A stretch of 64,000 bases of DNA from Ashinkailepas kermadecensis (taxonomy: Eukaryota > Arthropoda > Thecostraca > Neolepadidae), in NCBI GenBank assembly GCA_034440615.1, contig JAOTOM010004610.1, positions 194,501 through 258,500 of the forward strand. Direction: 5' to 3'. A program made the position numbers and the translations under genes. Below the pieces are notes generated by a model. That model was not told the origin of the DNA and made no database searches. It saw only the letters and a program-made list of their open reading frames with translations. Shown here one piece after another: positions 34,500-46,124 of the stretch. Position 1 is the first letter of the stretch. The number at the start of each line of letters is the position of its first letter.

Positions 34500-35368
34500 A
34501 CTTGGAACTCAAAAACAAGATCTTGCAGCATAAGATAAGTTGTCTACCCTATTTTAGATGCATTCCAGTGTTCAATAATAGTTTTTTGTTCGGTGTGAGA
34601 TGTCAAAACGAGTATAGTAGGATGTCGAAATGTGTTACAAAAGTATGCCAATTAAAATATTATTTCAGCTCTTCAAACTCAATTTTGAGCCAATAGTGTA
34701 CTCATAAGTGCATGTTTTTCATTTAATTTGTGGGACAGCTAATATAGGGATACCAACGATAACGATTGTAATGCCATGCTTAGCAGACTTCATCATACAT
34801 TTTCTCTGTGCCTGTAATTGTGTTACGAGATGCTTGTGTATCACAATCCATAATGTTAAGCATAATCATGATATGAAATACTTTTAGAAATAAGTCACAG
34901 AGACTTCATAAGCACACATCAATATGCATGATGTCAATACTTCTTTGGAAAGGATGTCTATTCAGTGCTCAGGAAGTGGTATATTCCACCCTATTTCATG
35001 AATAATTTATCACTGATGCATTCGATGAGGGACTCACAACACCAGCAGGCAGACTATTCCACTGATCAACAATCCTTTGAATGAAGACCTACTGTTGCTT
35101 AACTGTCCTGCACCTTGATTTATCTAACCTGAATTGATGACTGCTATGTAATAGTCTAAATAGAAGGGTATCATTCAGATTGACCTGATCTAGCCCTTTA
35201 ATGATTTTATACATTTCAATTGTATCACCTTTTAATCACCTAAATTGATACTTGAGTGAATACATATCTAATGCCACAAATCTTCCCTCATATTCTAAGT
35301 TACCTAGTCCACTGATGATTCTAGTGGCTTTGCACTGCACTCTTTCTAGCATCACTATATCTTTTTTC
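34500..35368 (-). mobile_element. CR1/L2-like LINE: RT C-terminal end and 3' region
   Basis: Minus-strand reading at 35360-35040 gives LERVQCKATRIISGL, LEYEGRF, GDTIEMYKI and VDQWNSLPAGVV, the pattern at the C-terminal end of CR1/L2-type ORF2. Several stops show it is dead. The 3' region down to 34500 recurs at 12270-12980 and 44620-44960. Confidence 0.8.
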
Positions 35369-35395
35369 GGTATATATTTTGATCAAGGTAAATTT
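35369..35395 (+). mobile_element. MITE family 1 terminus fragment
   Basis: GGTATATATTTTGATCAAGG matches the family 1 end; inner TIR sequence (GATGTGACCACT, TTACTTTTCAGTTGG) reappears at 35917-35965 after a block of LINE. Confidence 0.6.
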
Positions 35396-35910
35396 TTATT
35401 CATTTGAATTTTTAATGAACTCCCTAAAAGCATCCTTTGGCACTCCTCTCAGAACATTATTCCATTTGGATTTACATCCATTTCACACTGTCATTTGTTT
35501 CTGTCCCCATAACCATGCTTCAATCTAACTTAGAACTCATCCATCAATTCCATGCTGCTATAGTTGCTGAATTGGAACTTGTGGAACTTTATAAAAAGCT
35601 TTGCTAAAGTCCAATTGTACAACATCCATCCTGCTTTGATTATCTACTTCTTTTTAGTTCTCTTTAGTAAAGACTGATGAGAATTGTTTGCTTAGGGACT
35701 CCACTTCACAATCATCAACTACTACTTTGCCATCTACATCCAGTAGCACTATACTACACCTTTTAGACTTAAATTGTGTTGAAGTTAAAGACCTCTTAGC
35801 ATTGCCTGTTGAACATTCTGAAGTTAATTTGAGTTCAGCCAGTCTTTTAGATGCTCTAACACACTTGCTAACTTTATTTCTAGCTATTCTATATGATTCT
35901 AGATTTGCCT
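35396..35910 (-). mobile_element. CR1/L2-like LINE: RT fragment with internal deletion
   Basis: The minus strand encodes RNKVSKCVRASKRLAE, LLDVDGKVV, QFSSVFTKEN, then after a deletion VVQLDFSKAFYKVP, IEAWLWGQKQMTV and a degraded GVPxG motif. These are RT domains 0-3 of CR1/L2-type LINEs. The YADD palm is absent and stops are present. Confidence 0.82.
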
Positions 35911-35997
35911 CAGCATGATGTGACCACTAATTTCCTCTGCATATGCTTACTTTTCAGTTGGAAGGCAAAATAACACCCCAAAAGGGGCTAAGAGTTG

Positions 35998-36310
35998 GGT
36001 AATATAGCATGAAGGATAATGTTCAAAATAAGGGAGAAATGTTGCAAACCTCCATGCCAGAAAACTTTTTTTTTTAAATAGAAAGAAAATACATTTTCTT
36101 TCTTTAAAAAATTGTCAGTTTAAAAATCCTAACCTAACCTAGCCTGAACTGTTTTTGAAGAATTAAGAAAAAGGATTTTCCTTCTCAAATTTCAAAATTT
36201 CTTTTAAAAAATGTAACTTACAACAAAAGCCTAACGTAACCTAAATTAACCAAGCCTAACCACTTCATGGAGGTAAAATGTGTGTAAAACTCATCTTGTA
36301 ATTACCTTAA
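35998..36310. repeat. Dispersed AT-rich repeat with CCTAA motifs (copy 2)
   Basis: Homologous to 32320-32720. It carries no LTR at the junction and so serves as an empty-site comparison. Confidence 0.65.
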
Positions 36311-37918
36311 ACTGCAATAATACCCAGACAATCAGCTTTTTCCATCATCAGCTTTTTTCATGTTGGATGGCTGAATAGTGGTGTCAGTCAATGACTAAAC
36401 TTACTGCTTGTCATTAACATGCCCAAACCTCATTGGAAAGTACAAAAAAGAACTGATCCCAAAAAAATAATCCAAATTGGATGACAACACTTTTCAGTAT
36501 TATTGTGCTTTCAGATTTCCACAACACAAATTTTAAAAAGTTTACCTCCGTGAAGCAAGCAAATTAGGTTCGGTCAGGTTTTTTTTTAGATGGGGTTGGG
36601 GCAAATATATAGAAGCACCTTGGCCAATGTTTGGTCAAAATGGGTCTTGTGCTTTCTGATGTGATTTGAATTAATTTGATTTTGATTTCTTGGAGAAATG
36701 ATAACTTCCAGTTATAAGCAGTTCATATTGAAGAATTTATATCTTAAGAAGTGGTCAGTTCACCAATAAAGGAACTTCAAACTTATTCAAATAGCATTCA
36801 AAAACACAAGAAAAATAAACATTTCTAACAATGCAGATGCATGTTATTTCCTATCTCAACAACAAAATATGGGAAAGGTTTGGGGGAATATGGGGTTTGA
36901 GTGGGATAACATATACTGAAGAATAATATAAAATTGTGAAATAAAGAGCCTTGCCTGACCTATCCTAGCCTACTGATTGTTTGATTGCTTAGAACCTACT
37001 AATGTTGGATCACCTATAACCTAATGATGTTGGATTGCATACAAGTCGACTGATGTTGGAGCTATATGACCTTTTAGTCGATGTGCCCCTAAACTACAAT
37101 ACTGATGTTGGATTGCATAAAAGCTCACTGATATTGGATTGCCAAAAGCCTACTGATATTGGATCATGTAATATCATTGTCACCAGAGGAGGCTGCATCA
37201 TACACTGTGGCAGTGTTAAGTGGTATGATTTGAAATAGCAAATAACTTGCTTATGTGTGGTTTCCAAAAGAAATGGTAGAGGGAGAAGTTGCTAGGTAAG
37301 CTTCAACAAGTCCAGTTCATATGTGTATTCTCCAATTTGTGCTCAGTGGCTGCTTCTATATTCATACCCTAACCAAGCCTAGCCTGTTTTTGATGAAAAC
37401 AAATCACATTTATATAGTAGAAACCTCTGAGTGCAAATTGGAGAACAAATATTTTGACTGGGCTTGTTGAAGTTTGCATTGCAACTTCTTCCTCTATCAT
37501 TTTTTTTGGAAAGTCACATATTAGCAAAATATTAACTATTGAAAATTATGCCACTTAGCATTGACATGACAGTTCATGAAAGCTCCTTCAGTGATGCAAT
37601 GATATTTAGCAATCCAATTTCTGGATTTTAGGCAATCCAACACCATAAGGCCGCACCGATTAGGTTTGGTTAGATTAAGTTGTTTGTTGTTGTAATTTTC
37701 AAATATTTATAATTATGTATTATTCCACCCAAAATCACTTCGAAATCAAGGACAGTGTATGCCACAGTGTGGTTTTTATATGCATGTGCATGCTCCATAT
37801 TACACCATGATTTCGGAGCAAACTAAGAACTTTATATCAACATTTCACAGACTCAAGTGGCTGGTTTCCTGCTTGGATGTCCAGTGTGCCTCTGCTATCG
37901 TGAAGATTGCCGGTGGCT
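36311..37918. other. AT-rich region upstream of CCNH
   Basis: Contains degenerate copies of an ACTGATGTTGGATTGC phrase (36960-37170). No gene or clear core promoter for CCNH is recognised. Confidence 0.4.
37061..37100 (+). mobile_element. Hairpin-tail-only insertion, 40 bp, possible 12-bp TSD
   Basis: GCTATATGACC through GTCGATGTGCCCC is the hairpin without the tail repeats. ACTGATGTTGGA flanks it at 37049-37060 and 37101-37112, but the same phrase is tandemly repeated nearby, so the TSD is less certain than in the other copies. Confidence 0.55.
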
Positions 37919-40370
37919 ATGTTTCCCACAAGCACCCAAAAGAAGCACTGGATGTTCCGAGATGAAGAGGAGGTGGCACACTGCCGGCGAGAAGGAAACC
38001 GGAGCTTCGTCGAGAAGCACGGTGCCTCGATTCCGGAGGAGAAGCGCGCCGAGTTCTACCTGACGGCCGTCGAGGAGCGCGCGGTGACGCATTACTACGA
38101 GTACCACCTGCGCGACTTCTGCCGCGCCTTCCGGCCGCCCATGCCCAAGGCGGTGCTCGGCACTGCCAGCCACTACTTCAAGCGCTTCTACATGCACAGT
38201 TCCGTCATGGACTTCCACCCCAAGGGCGTGCTGGTCACGTGCGTCTATCTCGCCTGCAAGGTGGAGGAGTTCAACGTGTCGATCGGCCAGTTCGTCGGCA
38301 ACGTTAAGGGTGACAAGGACAAGGCGACCGACATCATCCTCAACAACGAGCTGACGGTCATGCACGCCGTCAACTACCACCTGACGGTGCACAACCCGTT
38401 CCGGCCGGTCGAGGGCCTGCTGATCGACATCAAGACGCGCTGCACCGCCATGCAGAATCCCGAGCGGCTGCGGCCCGGCATCGACGAGTTCATCGAAGCC
38501 GTCTTCTTCACCGACGCCGTGCTGCTGTTCGCGCCCTCGCAGATTGCGCTGGCCGCCATCTTGCACTCGGTCAGCCGGCTGCAGGAGAACCTCGACTCGT
38601 ACGTGACGTCGCAGCTTCTGGCGAAGACGCCGCGGCCGCAGCTGCAGGCGCTGGTCGAGGTCGTCAGGAAGATCCGGCTCATGGTCAAGATGGTCGAGCA
38701 GCCACAGCGCGACGTCGTCAAGCAGCTGGAAAAGAAGCTGGACAAGTGTCGCAACCAGGACAACAACCCAGAGAGCCAAGTGAGTGCAATGGCAGTTTGT
38801 TGGGAATCCTCTCCAATGCATTTTATGTGTTTCAGTGTGGCTGCAAGGAGCATGATGACATATCACAGTTACATTTAATATGACGTTCTCCTTGAAATTG
38901 TAAAGATATTTCCCCCCCCCCCCCCCAAAAAAAAAAAAAACATTTTGTCAGGATTAAGCTGTCATGCATAGCACTTCATCAGAATCACAGAATGCAAAAT
39001 TCACCTTCTAATCAGTACAACAACACATGTTTGATCTTGCCTGGCACCAGACATCCGGAAAATGAAACTAATGGAGTTTTATGATGCTATCAACATAGTA
39101 TAAGGCTAGGATAAACGACACTGCGATTTGCAAGGTTGCATGGTCACAACATCACAACAAAAAACCACGATGCTATGTTGTGTTCAGAGTTGGTTTACTA
39201 TCCCTAATGTTAATCGATTCACATATTTTTCTGTATGCATGGTCCCTCGTTTTTTGTGTACAATTTGTATGCTAACAGGATTACCATCCATGTAATCAGG
39301 GTGGCACAATCTGACATGACATGAACAGCTGATATGCCATTAGGAGATCATGCCAGATCGTGTCACCCTGATTATACAGGTGGCATTCCTTTTAGGATAC
39401 ACATTTTGCAGACAAAAACGAGTGACCACGCCGAGAAAAGATTGCACTAGGAATTGTTATTCAATACTTAAGATGCCCTGCAGATTCATTTACAAATGTG
39501 CCTTCTTTTAACCTGCAAAAGTGGGTGGAGGGGGGGGGGGAAATGTTACCCGATGCCAAATCTCAGTTTGGATTGGGCAGCTGCCCTCTTTCCCTTCCCG
39601 TTGCCACGCCATTGCTTTCTGCCTACCACCATCAAGCTCACAAAATCTAGTGACTATATGTTTTTTTGTCATTTGTCCGAAGTGTCTGGTCCAGGTAATA
39701 TTTGTATCAGACGAGAATGGTATGCATATGATATCATCATGTGTAAACTCAGAAATATTTGTAAATATGGCATGCAAGAAGAAAAATAAGAACATGGGAT
39801 GTCAGTTTTTTTTTGCATCTGTGCAGGCACCTAACATTTTCATCCCAGATGCTTCTTTTATGTAGCATCTAGAAGACACGAATTTATTTGAGTTGCATGT
39901 CTGTGTACTACTGCTTGCCATTACACATTCATGAAATTATGAAAATGTATTATATAATGTTGGTCAAGTAATTGCTGTATATTTCCCAGTGTTAATTGCA
40001 TCGTCGGTGTCAAGACAATAATATTTTATTCACATCCGACACCCAACTGACACCGAATTTGGGCCCACTGTGGGATGTGCATGATCTATGCCCTGTATGT
40101 GTTTTCCTCTCACCTGAACCTTGCCAGTGTGCGACCTGAATGTTGTGCCTGGAATGGTTCCCACCAGGACCCAGCTGAACTGACCTTTGTATCTGGCACA
40201 GACATTGTGTGCGTCTGGTCTGTGCCCCTGCTGGTTCAGTCTGTTGCATGCCCAACAACACTGTTTGGCGTTGCTTTCGGCAGGCGTACAAGCGTCGAAT
40301 GCAAGAAATGCTGGAGGAAGACGACGAATTACAGCCGTACAAAGTGGCTCGCGTGGAGCCGGACAGCTAG
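37919..40370 (+). CDS. CCNH: Cyclin H, CDK-activating kinase subunit (two exons, complete)
   Basis: Exon 1 is 37919-38779 and exon 2 is 40284-40370, joined in phase 0 across a 1504-nt intron with donor GTGAGT and acceptor TTTCGGCAG. The product is 315 residues, close to the usual 320 or so. The start MFPTSTQKKHW matches the conserved N-terminal helix of cyclin H, including Ser5, which is a known regulatory phosphosite in the human protein. Cyclin box 1 spans about residues 55-150 (MPKAVLGTASHYFKRFYMHS, TCVYLACKVEEFNVS) and box 2 about 160-255 (NYHLTVHNPFRPVEGLLIDI, FAPSQIALAAILHS). The C-terminal helix and acidic tail (MLEEDDELQPY) are on exon 2. Cyclin H activates CDK7 with MAT1, in the free CAK complex and in TFIIH, acting in cell-cycle CDK activation and RNA polymerase II CTD phosphorylation. 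The exon is very GC-rich within AT-rich flanks. Both splice sites and family identity are strongly supported. Confidence 0.96.
39228..39447. mobile_element. Foldback MITE-like element in the CCNH intron
   Basis: Two arms of about 95 bp form an inverted repeat (TAATCAGGGTGGCACAATCT versus TAATCAGGGTGACACGATCT after inversion; CTCGTTTTTTGTG versus CTCGTTTTTGTC) around a loop of about 30 bp. The inner TIR phrase resembles MITE family 1 (CACTCRTTTT...TGCAAA). TSD not resolved. Confidence 0.75.
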
Positions 40371-40440
40371 CGGCAGTGGGTGCTGCCGTGTCCACACCCC
40401 GGTCCAAACTGCGCCAGCTGGAAACGCCGCTGACTCGGTG

Positions 40441-40985
40441 CGTCCCGGCTGGCCGCCCGTGACCATCGGCAGCTGACTGGTCCCGGCGGGCCGCCCGTGA
40501 CCATCGGCAGCTGACCGGTCCTGACGGGCCGCCCGTGACCATCGGCGGCTGACTGGTCCCGGCGGGCCGCCCGTGACCATCGGCAGCTGACTGGTCCCGG
40601 CGGGCCACCCGTGACCATCGGCAGCTGACTGGTCCTGACGGGCCGCCCGTGACCATCGGCGGCTGACTGGTCCCGGCGGGCCGCCCGTGACCATCGGCGG
40701 CTGACTGGTCCCGGCGGGCCGCCCGTGACCATCGGCAGCTGACTGGTCCCGGCGGGCCGCCCGTGACCATCGGCGGCTGACTGGTCCCGGCGGGCCGCCC
40801 GTGACCATCGGCGGCTGACTGGTCCCGGCGGGCCGCCCGTGACCATCGGCAGCCGACTGGTCCCGGCGGGCCGCCCGTGACCATCGGCAGCCGACTGGTC
40901 CCGGCGGGCCGCCCGTGACCATCGGCGGCTGACTGGTCCCGGCGGGCCGCCCGTGACCATCGGCGGCTGACCGGTCCAGACGGCG
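40441..40985. repeat. 38-bp GC-rich minisatellite just after the CCNH stop, about 14 copies
   Basis: The unit is GGCCGCCCGTGACCATCGGC followed by (A/G)GCTGACTGGTCCCGGCG; starts step by exactly 38 bp (40451, 40489). It begins about 70 bp after the CCNH stop codon and so may lie in the 3' UTR. The 346-codon antisense frame is a repeat artefact. Confidence 0.95.
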
Positions 40986-42099
40986 TCGCGACAGCCAGCC
41001 GTTTGCCGGTTTGCACATCAGCACCGCCGCCACGTGACCCATGGCTGTGAAACGTGTGTACTCGCGTCACGTCCGCGACTCGACTCGAGTGGGTGCTCTC
41101 CGATTGTCTCCGGTTGATAGAGTGCGCTGGTTGGCCGCTATAAGCTGACGCGCCGATCTGAAGTGACTAAATAGACGGAGGCGGAATCTTGTAGAGTTGT
41201 GGGATGCACGTGCATCCCCCAGTTGAAGTTGTACATCCACAGCTTGCATTGTGCCCCTCCCCCACTGACTGTATTCTGCCCGCCGTTGATGCTTAAAATG
41301 CCGAGAATGGTGGTGTTGAAGACGGTACCCCAGCTAAACAACATATTCCTGCAAGAATTATGGCTCATAATCCTGATATGCGTGCCCCATCAAGTGCATA
41401 AAGGCGTGCTATTGGAGGTAATACAGTCATAATTTTACCAGGGAAGACAGACGGTATTAGAATACGGCGCCACGCGCGCAGTTGTAGGTAATCACGTGCT
41501 GCGCTGTCGACGGCCGTGCCGCAGCCTGCTGTTTGGTTCGTGTGGCTGGCGGTTGAGTTTTATAGTGCGGTCATCGGGGCCTGAGCTGGGCGGGAGGCCA
41601 GTCCAGCCGAGTCAAGCGAGATTCTGATTCTGAGTGTCTGAGATTCTGAGATTCTGAGTGTCCCGACAGTTCGTGTGACTCCTTCACGCGAGCAATGCCG
41701 ACATGTTGGGTCGACGCTGCAAACTAGTAAATTTTAACCGAATACACATCGTGTTGAACTTTAATTTAGCATGTTTTCTGGTCGCGGGGACCACAGGGAC
41801 GACAAGCAACATGCCTCGCCAGTTATGCCCAACACACAGCATCCTGGAAACTGTTTCTTTATCTCTTTTTGCTTAACCGGTGTTACCCGGATACAAGGTG
41901 AAATAACTGGCGCCGCTGAAGCGGCCGTCATCACAGCTATCACTGGGTTGTCTGCTTCGCCATCCCTGGAGCCACCGTAGTTGTTGGAGTAGCTGTGGTC
42001 AGGCCAGGGGTACAGCTGTGGTCGCGTGGGCGGTCGTCACAGCCATGGCGATCGTGGCAACAGGGGCGGCCGCCGCCGTTGAGGTGATGGTGGGTGATC
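40986..42099. other. Intergenic, no gene recognised
   Basis: Contains a short ATTCTGA repeat near 41620-41660 and, at 41890-42090, Ala-codon-rich GCCGTCATCAC/GCGGCCG phrases resembling 54290-54590. No supportable gene. Confidence 0.4.
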
Positions 42100-43480
42100 T
42101 TCCCAGTCCCCGGCAGCACTTATGGCTATCAAGGATATCCTATCTCTGATGCTAGCCCTCAGTATTCCTCGCACCCATCGCCAGTTCTCAAGGACTCTCT
42201 TAGCTCTCCGGGGGTCCCGATCCCTCAGGTGCCCATACCGAAGCTCAGGAACATCCCAGTCCGGTCTCAGGAACTCAGGAGACCTTGTTTATCCATTTGG
42301 TACCGCTCTCAACCTCAGAAGAATCGCAGTCAAGTCCTTTCAAACTCTCAACAAGATCCTCTTCATTCCTCGGGGCCCTCTCCTGCATTTAGGGGCCCAT
42401 TGCAGTCCTCAATAATCATGTCTAGCTCTCGTCTCGGGGCGTTTCAGATCTGAGATGGGCCCTCACTAGCCCTCTTCAGCTTTTAGGGGTCCTGTTCATC
42501 ATTCAGGGACCATTTCAAACTCAAAGAGCACCCCAGCCTCCTGTGGTCCTCAGGCACCTTGTTTTGGGTCCATTCCAGCTGAGACTGCCCTTTCCAGCTG
42601 GCATGTACATTCCAGCTCTCGGGCGGGCCCTCTCTTGTCTTCACAGCCCCTGCCAGCTCTCAGGGTGGACGTCTTCAGGTATTAAGAACCCTTTCCACAC
42701 GCGCTGTTAGATGCATTTGCATTTCCTCGGTTATATATCTGCCCCTCAAGGCGGTCGCCTGGATGGTCCCATCGGATTTACCATGGGGCGGGTGCCCCTT
42801 CACCCCTTTGAAATGCCACTGCTTTCTAATAGCCCGGGACCCTCTTTTAGGGTTCAGGACACTTTCCGTCCAGCCGGAGTCACCTCTTCAAAAGCTTGGA
42901 CATCCTCTATCATGCAAGAGGCACCCTGTGTGGTTTCGGTCCCCATCGGCCCAGGGGCCCTTTATGCCAGCCCTGGGCCCTCTTCGACGGCCCGCGGTCC
43001 TCCTGCGGCTAGGGATTCCCTCCGTTGGCGCCGGGGTCCTACTTAGCGATACAGGGCCTCCTCTGTCAGGTTGGAGGCCCTCTTTCAACAGCTTGGCCCC
43101 CTCCATTAGGTCACGGGCCCTTGTATGGCTTGGCGCTATTCGTGGGCCCAAGCGCCCTTTTTGTCAGCCCAAGGTCCTCTCCGTAGCATGGACACTCTGA
43201 CGACCCAGTGCTTTTTCGGGAAATCCGGAGGCCCATTTTCAAACGTTTGGACCTTGTCCATCGAATCAGTTTTATTCGGCTTGTGCTCCGCCGACAGCCC
43301 AGGGGCCCTTCATATTGGCTCGGCACTCTCTTCGTCAAACCGGGGACCCTTCCAATTATCCGGGGCCCCTCTGTCGTTCTAAAAGCCCCTCACGTTAGTT
43401 TAGCCAAGGACCCTCAACATTTTGCTGAGGGCACTCTCTGTGGACTCTCGGCCCTTTTCATCCGCCTGGACCCCATCTTA
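42100..43480. repeat. Highly degenerate tandem DNA with unit of about 20-21 bp
   Basis: Phrases of the form GG(G/A)CCCTn(n)TnnA recur every 20-24 bp (for example 43340-43480), with CAGCTCTC variants near 42600-42660. Copies are too diverged for a clean period. Open frames across it on both strands are low-complexity and unsupported. Confidence 0.6.
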
Positions 43481-44619
43481 GGGTGTGCTTGCAGTTCAGA
43501 TATTAATTTCCACGATGACGGGACATTTTCCATCCGGAGTTCGGAGCTCGCAGCCAGGATACCTTTGCTTTTCCTTTACTTTACTCCATTACGATAACCT
43601 TATGAAGAAAAATGTTCAATCCGTTGTGACGTCGCGCTGCCAAAGGCTTTGGTGGGGACCGCTCGCAGCCGGATCCTGCCGGATCCTGCCCTGGTTTCAA
43701 AATATCAAGCACAAATAGTGCACGTGTGAGTCAAATGTGGTGGCCGTGCAGCGCGGGGGGCGGTCAAGTTGTTCCAGGTCTGTGACGTACCCAAGGCGAT
43801 ACTCGGCAGCACTTTGCGTGCGTCTCAAGCCAAAATAGCCAATATTTTCCACGGCTTTACGCAGACAATTTTTTTTGTATGTAGGCAATTTTGACACCAT
43901 GCGAAGGCCTGAAGAATTCTACAAACGAATCCGGATCGTTTTTACTTGTATCGCCCCGAAAAAGTATGTTTCCTTGCCGGTAAACGAGGACCCTACACAA
44001 AACCGGCAGGCCGACTCCCGAAGGCCGGGCCTAAGTCGTTGCCATGACGACCGGCTGGCCCTCAAGGCCAGTCGTGCGTCGAGCTTCGGCAGAAAAGGAA
44101 GCTGCTGTTAAATGAAATTGAACGTTCTTTCTCATTCTTTGTACTCTTTTTCATGTCATCCTTTGCTTTCTCGTGTCAGCTGAATACAGGAGAAAGTAAA
44201 GCATACCATAGTACCATATGCTCTTTTCTAATTAAAATTATAGAAAAATAAGAAAAATGAAGCACGTGAAGTTTTTGCCGCGGTTGCGGCACTATATCAC
44301 CAATTGCCAGGAATCTGCTAGATTTGGAATATTCTACTATAGGATTCTATAATCCGCCAGATGTCCACCACATTCTAGTAGAATATCGCATATTCTAACT
44401 GTGACGTCACCAAGGAACAGTATATACTAGATCTGAGAATATACTAAACTTGGGTGTACCGTTCTTTAATATACTCTGGTGCAGCGTAGGCCTTAAGCGT
44501 ACCGACGCTACCTACTACGCTTGCATCTAGTTGTGTTGTCTTAACTTGCATCGTCAATATTCCTGCCGTGAGTTCAGGAGCGGTTGGCGAGGTTATATCT
44601 GTTCTTTGTTCATACATGT
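43481..44619. other. Intergenic, no gene recognised
   Basis: A short cluster of TCTAGTAGAATAT/ATTCTAG inverted motifs lies near 44310-44400. No supportable gene. Confidence 0.4.
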
Positions 44620-44960
44620 TAGGTTTGAGTCTGTTAAAATAATTGCTTTCGTTGGGTGCGAAAGATCGAAATGAGTACAGTTTGAAGTCGAAATTCGACA
44701 TGTAATTTAAGTCATTTTGATTTGAGCTACCTTTTTAATCCCTTGAAAATCAATTATGAGCCAATGGTGTACTTATAACTCCAATACCTTCTTCGTTTGT
44801 TTTGAGATGCCTAATTTAGAAATACTTATACTTGGGAATACTTAAAATACATATGCTAAAAACTGGTATTACCTATTTATGATATAGCAGACCACATATA
44901 AGCAGGTAATCCCTTTACCTGGAATTGTGCTGTTAGATGCTTGTATAGCATGACCATAGG
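44620..44960 (-). mobile_element. CR1/L2-like LINE 3' region, diverged third copy
   Basis: Similar in order to 34590-34860 (GAGCCAAT.GTGTACT.ATAA, GAGATGCCTAAT, AATTGTG.T.TTAGATGCTTGT). Confidence 0.5.
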
Positions 44961-45073
44961 CATAGGAACATTACAAGAAGAGGGTGAGCCAGGTTGAACA
45001 GTTGGCTCTCACCCAGGAATTTTACAAAGTAGGTACCATGGTGGAACACTTGGATACAGAACCTGAGAATTTT

Positions 45074-45777
45074 GGTAAATTTCCAGAAACAGGTAAAATG
45101 CGATTTTTTATTTTTTTTTTTTAATACAGGGTATTTTAACGTAAAAATCATGATGCGACCACTCATTTTATCTGCAAATGATTACTTTTAAGTCAGCGAC
45201 GGTCGATGACTTCATAATGATTTGATGACGTCATATGCATTAAGTCGGGGAAGAAAAAAACCTAACCTAACCTAGACTAAGATAATGTAGCATAATATAT
45301 AAAATATATTATATCATAATATAATCTAACCTAACCTAACCGGAAAACCAGAATCGTCCGAAACAAATTTTTCTGCCATGACGTCATCAAATATATTAAA
45401 AATAAAATAATACAGCATCGCAAGAAATTTCCGGCCCTTATCGACGGTTGCTGGCACGACGTGTTGCGAGTATTCATTCTCGGAGATAATGTCAAATTAA
45501 GGCAGAAACAAGGTTTTCGATGACAAAGAGTATTAAATCGAGTGCATGAAGTGTTGAATGTCTTCTTTATCACATCTGTGACACACCAGGTACGGATAAT
45601 TGTAAGCGATGTGCTGTTTGCAGAGTGAAGATTATGGTCGTGTATTTGTTTGCCAACTGAAAAATAATTATTTGTGGAGAAAATGAGTGGTCACATCATG
45701 ATTTTTACATTAAAATACCCTGTATTCAAAAAGAAAAATCCAAAAAATTGCATTTTACCTAGATCTGGAATAATACC
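45074..45777. mobile_element. MITE family 1, intact copy, perfect 8-bp TSD
   Basis: 704 bp with TIRs of about 105 bp; ends GGTAAATTTCCAG and the inverse of GGTATTATTCCAG. AGAATTTT is duplicated exactly at 45066-45073 and 45778-45785. The interior contains CCTAACCTAACC tracts, a palindromic TATA-rich core and TGACGTCA motifs. Confidence 0.93.
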
Positions 45778-46124
45778 AGAATTTTGATAGTTAACACATA
45801 ACTTTCATCACTAAGGGGGGGGGGGGGCAGACTGATTTGTTTGATGGTTTTGTGCTTCAGTATATGTTTGGGGATACTGGGCAGTTATACAGCAGCTTTT
45901 TGCCCCCAGGTCATATGGGCACAAGAATAAGATGGAGTGAGGAGACCAGGCATAATTATAAGCATAAATTAAAGGTAATCACTAATTATAATACAACAGT
46001 TTCAATCACAAATAGTTTTTGCTAGGGACCCTGCTGGAATAACTTCATTTAAGCTTGCGTATATCAGCAAATAACATTATGATTATGTGGAGATTGCACT
46101 TAGTTCTAAGCATATGACAGTCAA

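Noticed and set aside
37895..38866. 323-codon frame antisense to cyclin H
   Set aside because: A shadow produced by G/C-rich third positions of the true exon.
40030..41070. 346-codon antisense frame downstream of cyclin H
   Set aside because: It is a stop-free reading of the 38-bp minisatellite; several frames are open and the unit is not a multiple of three.
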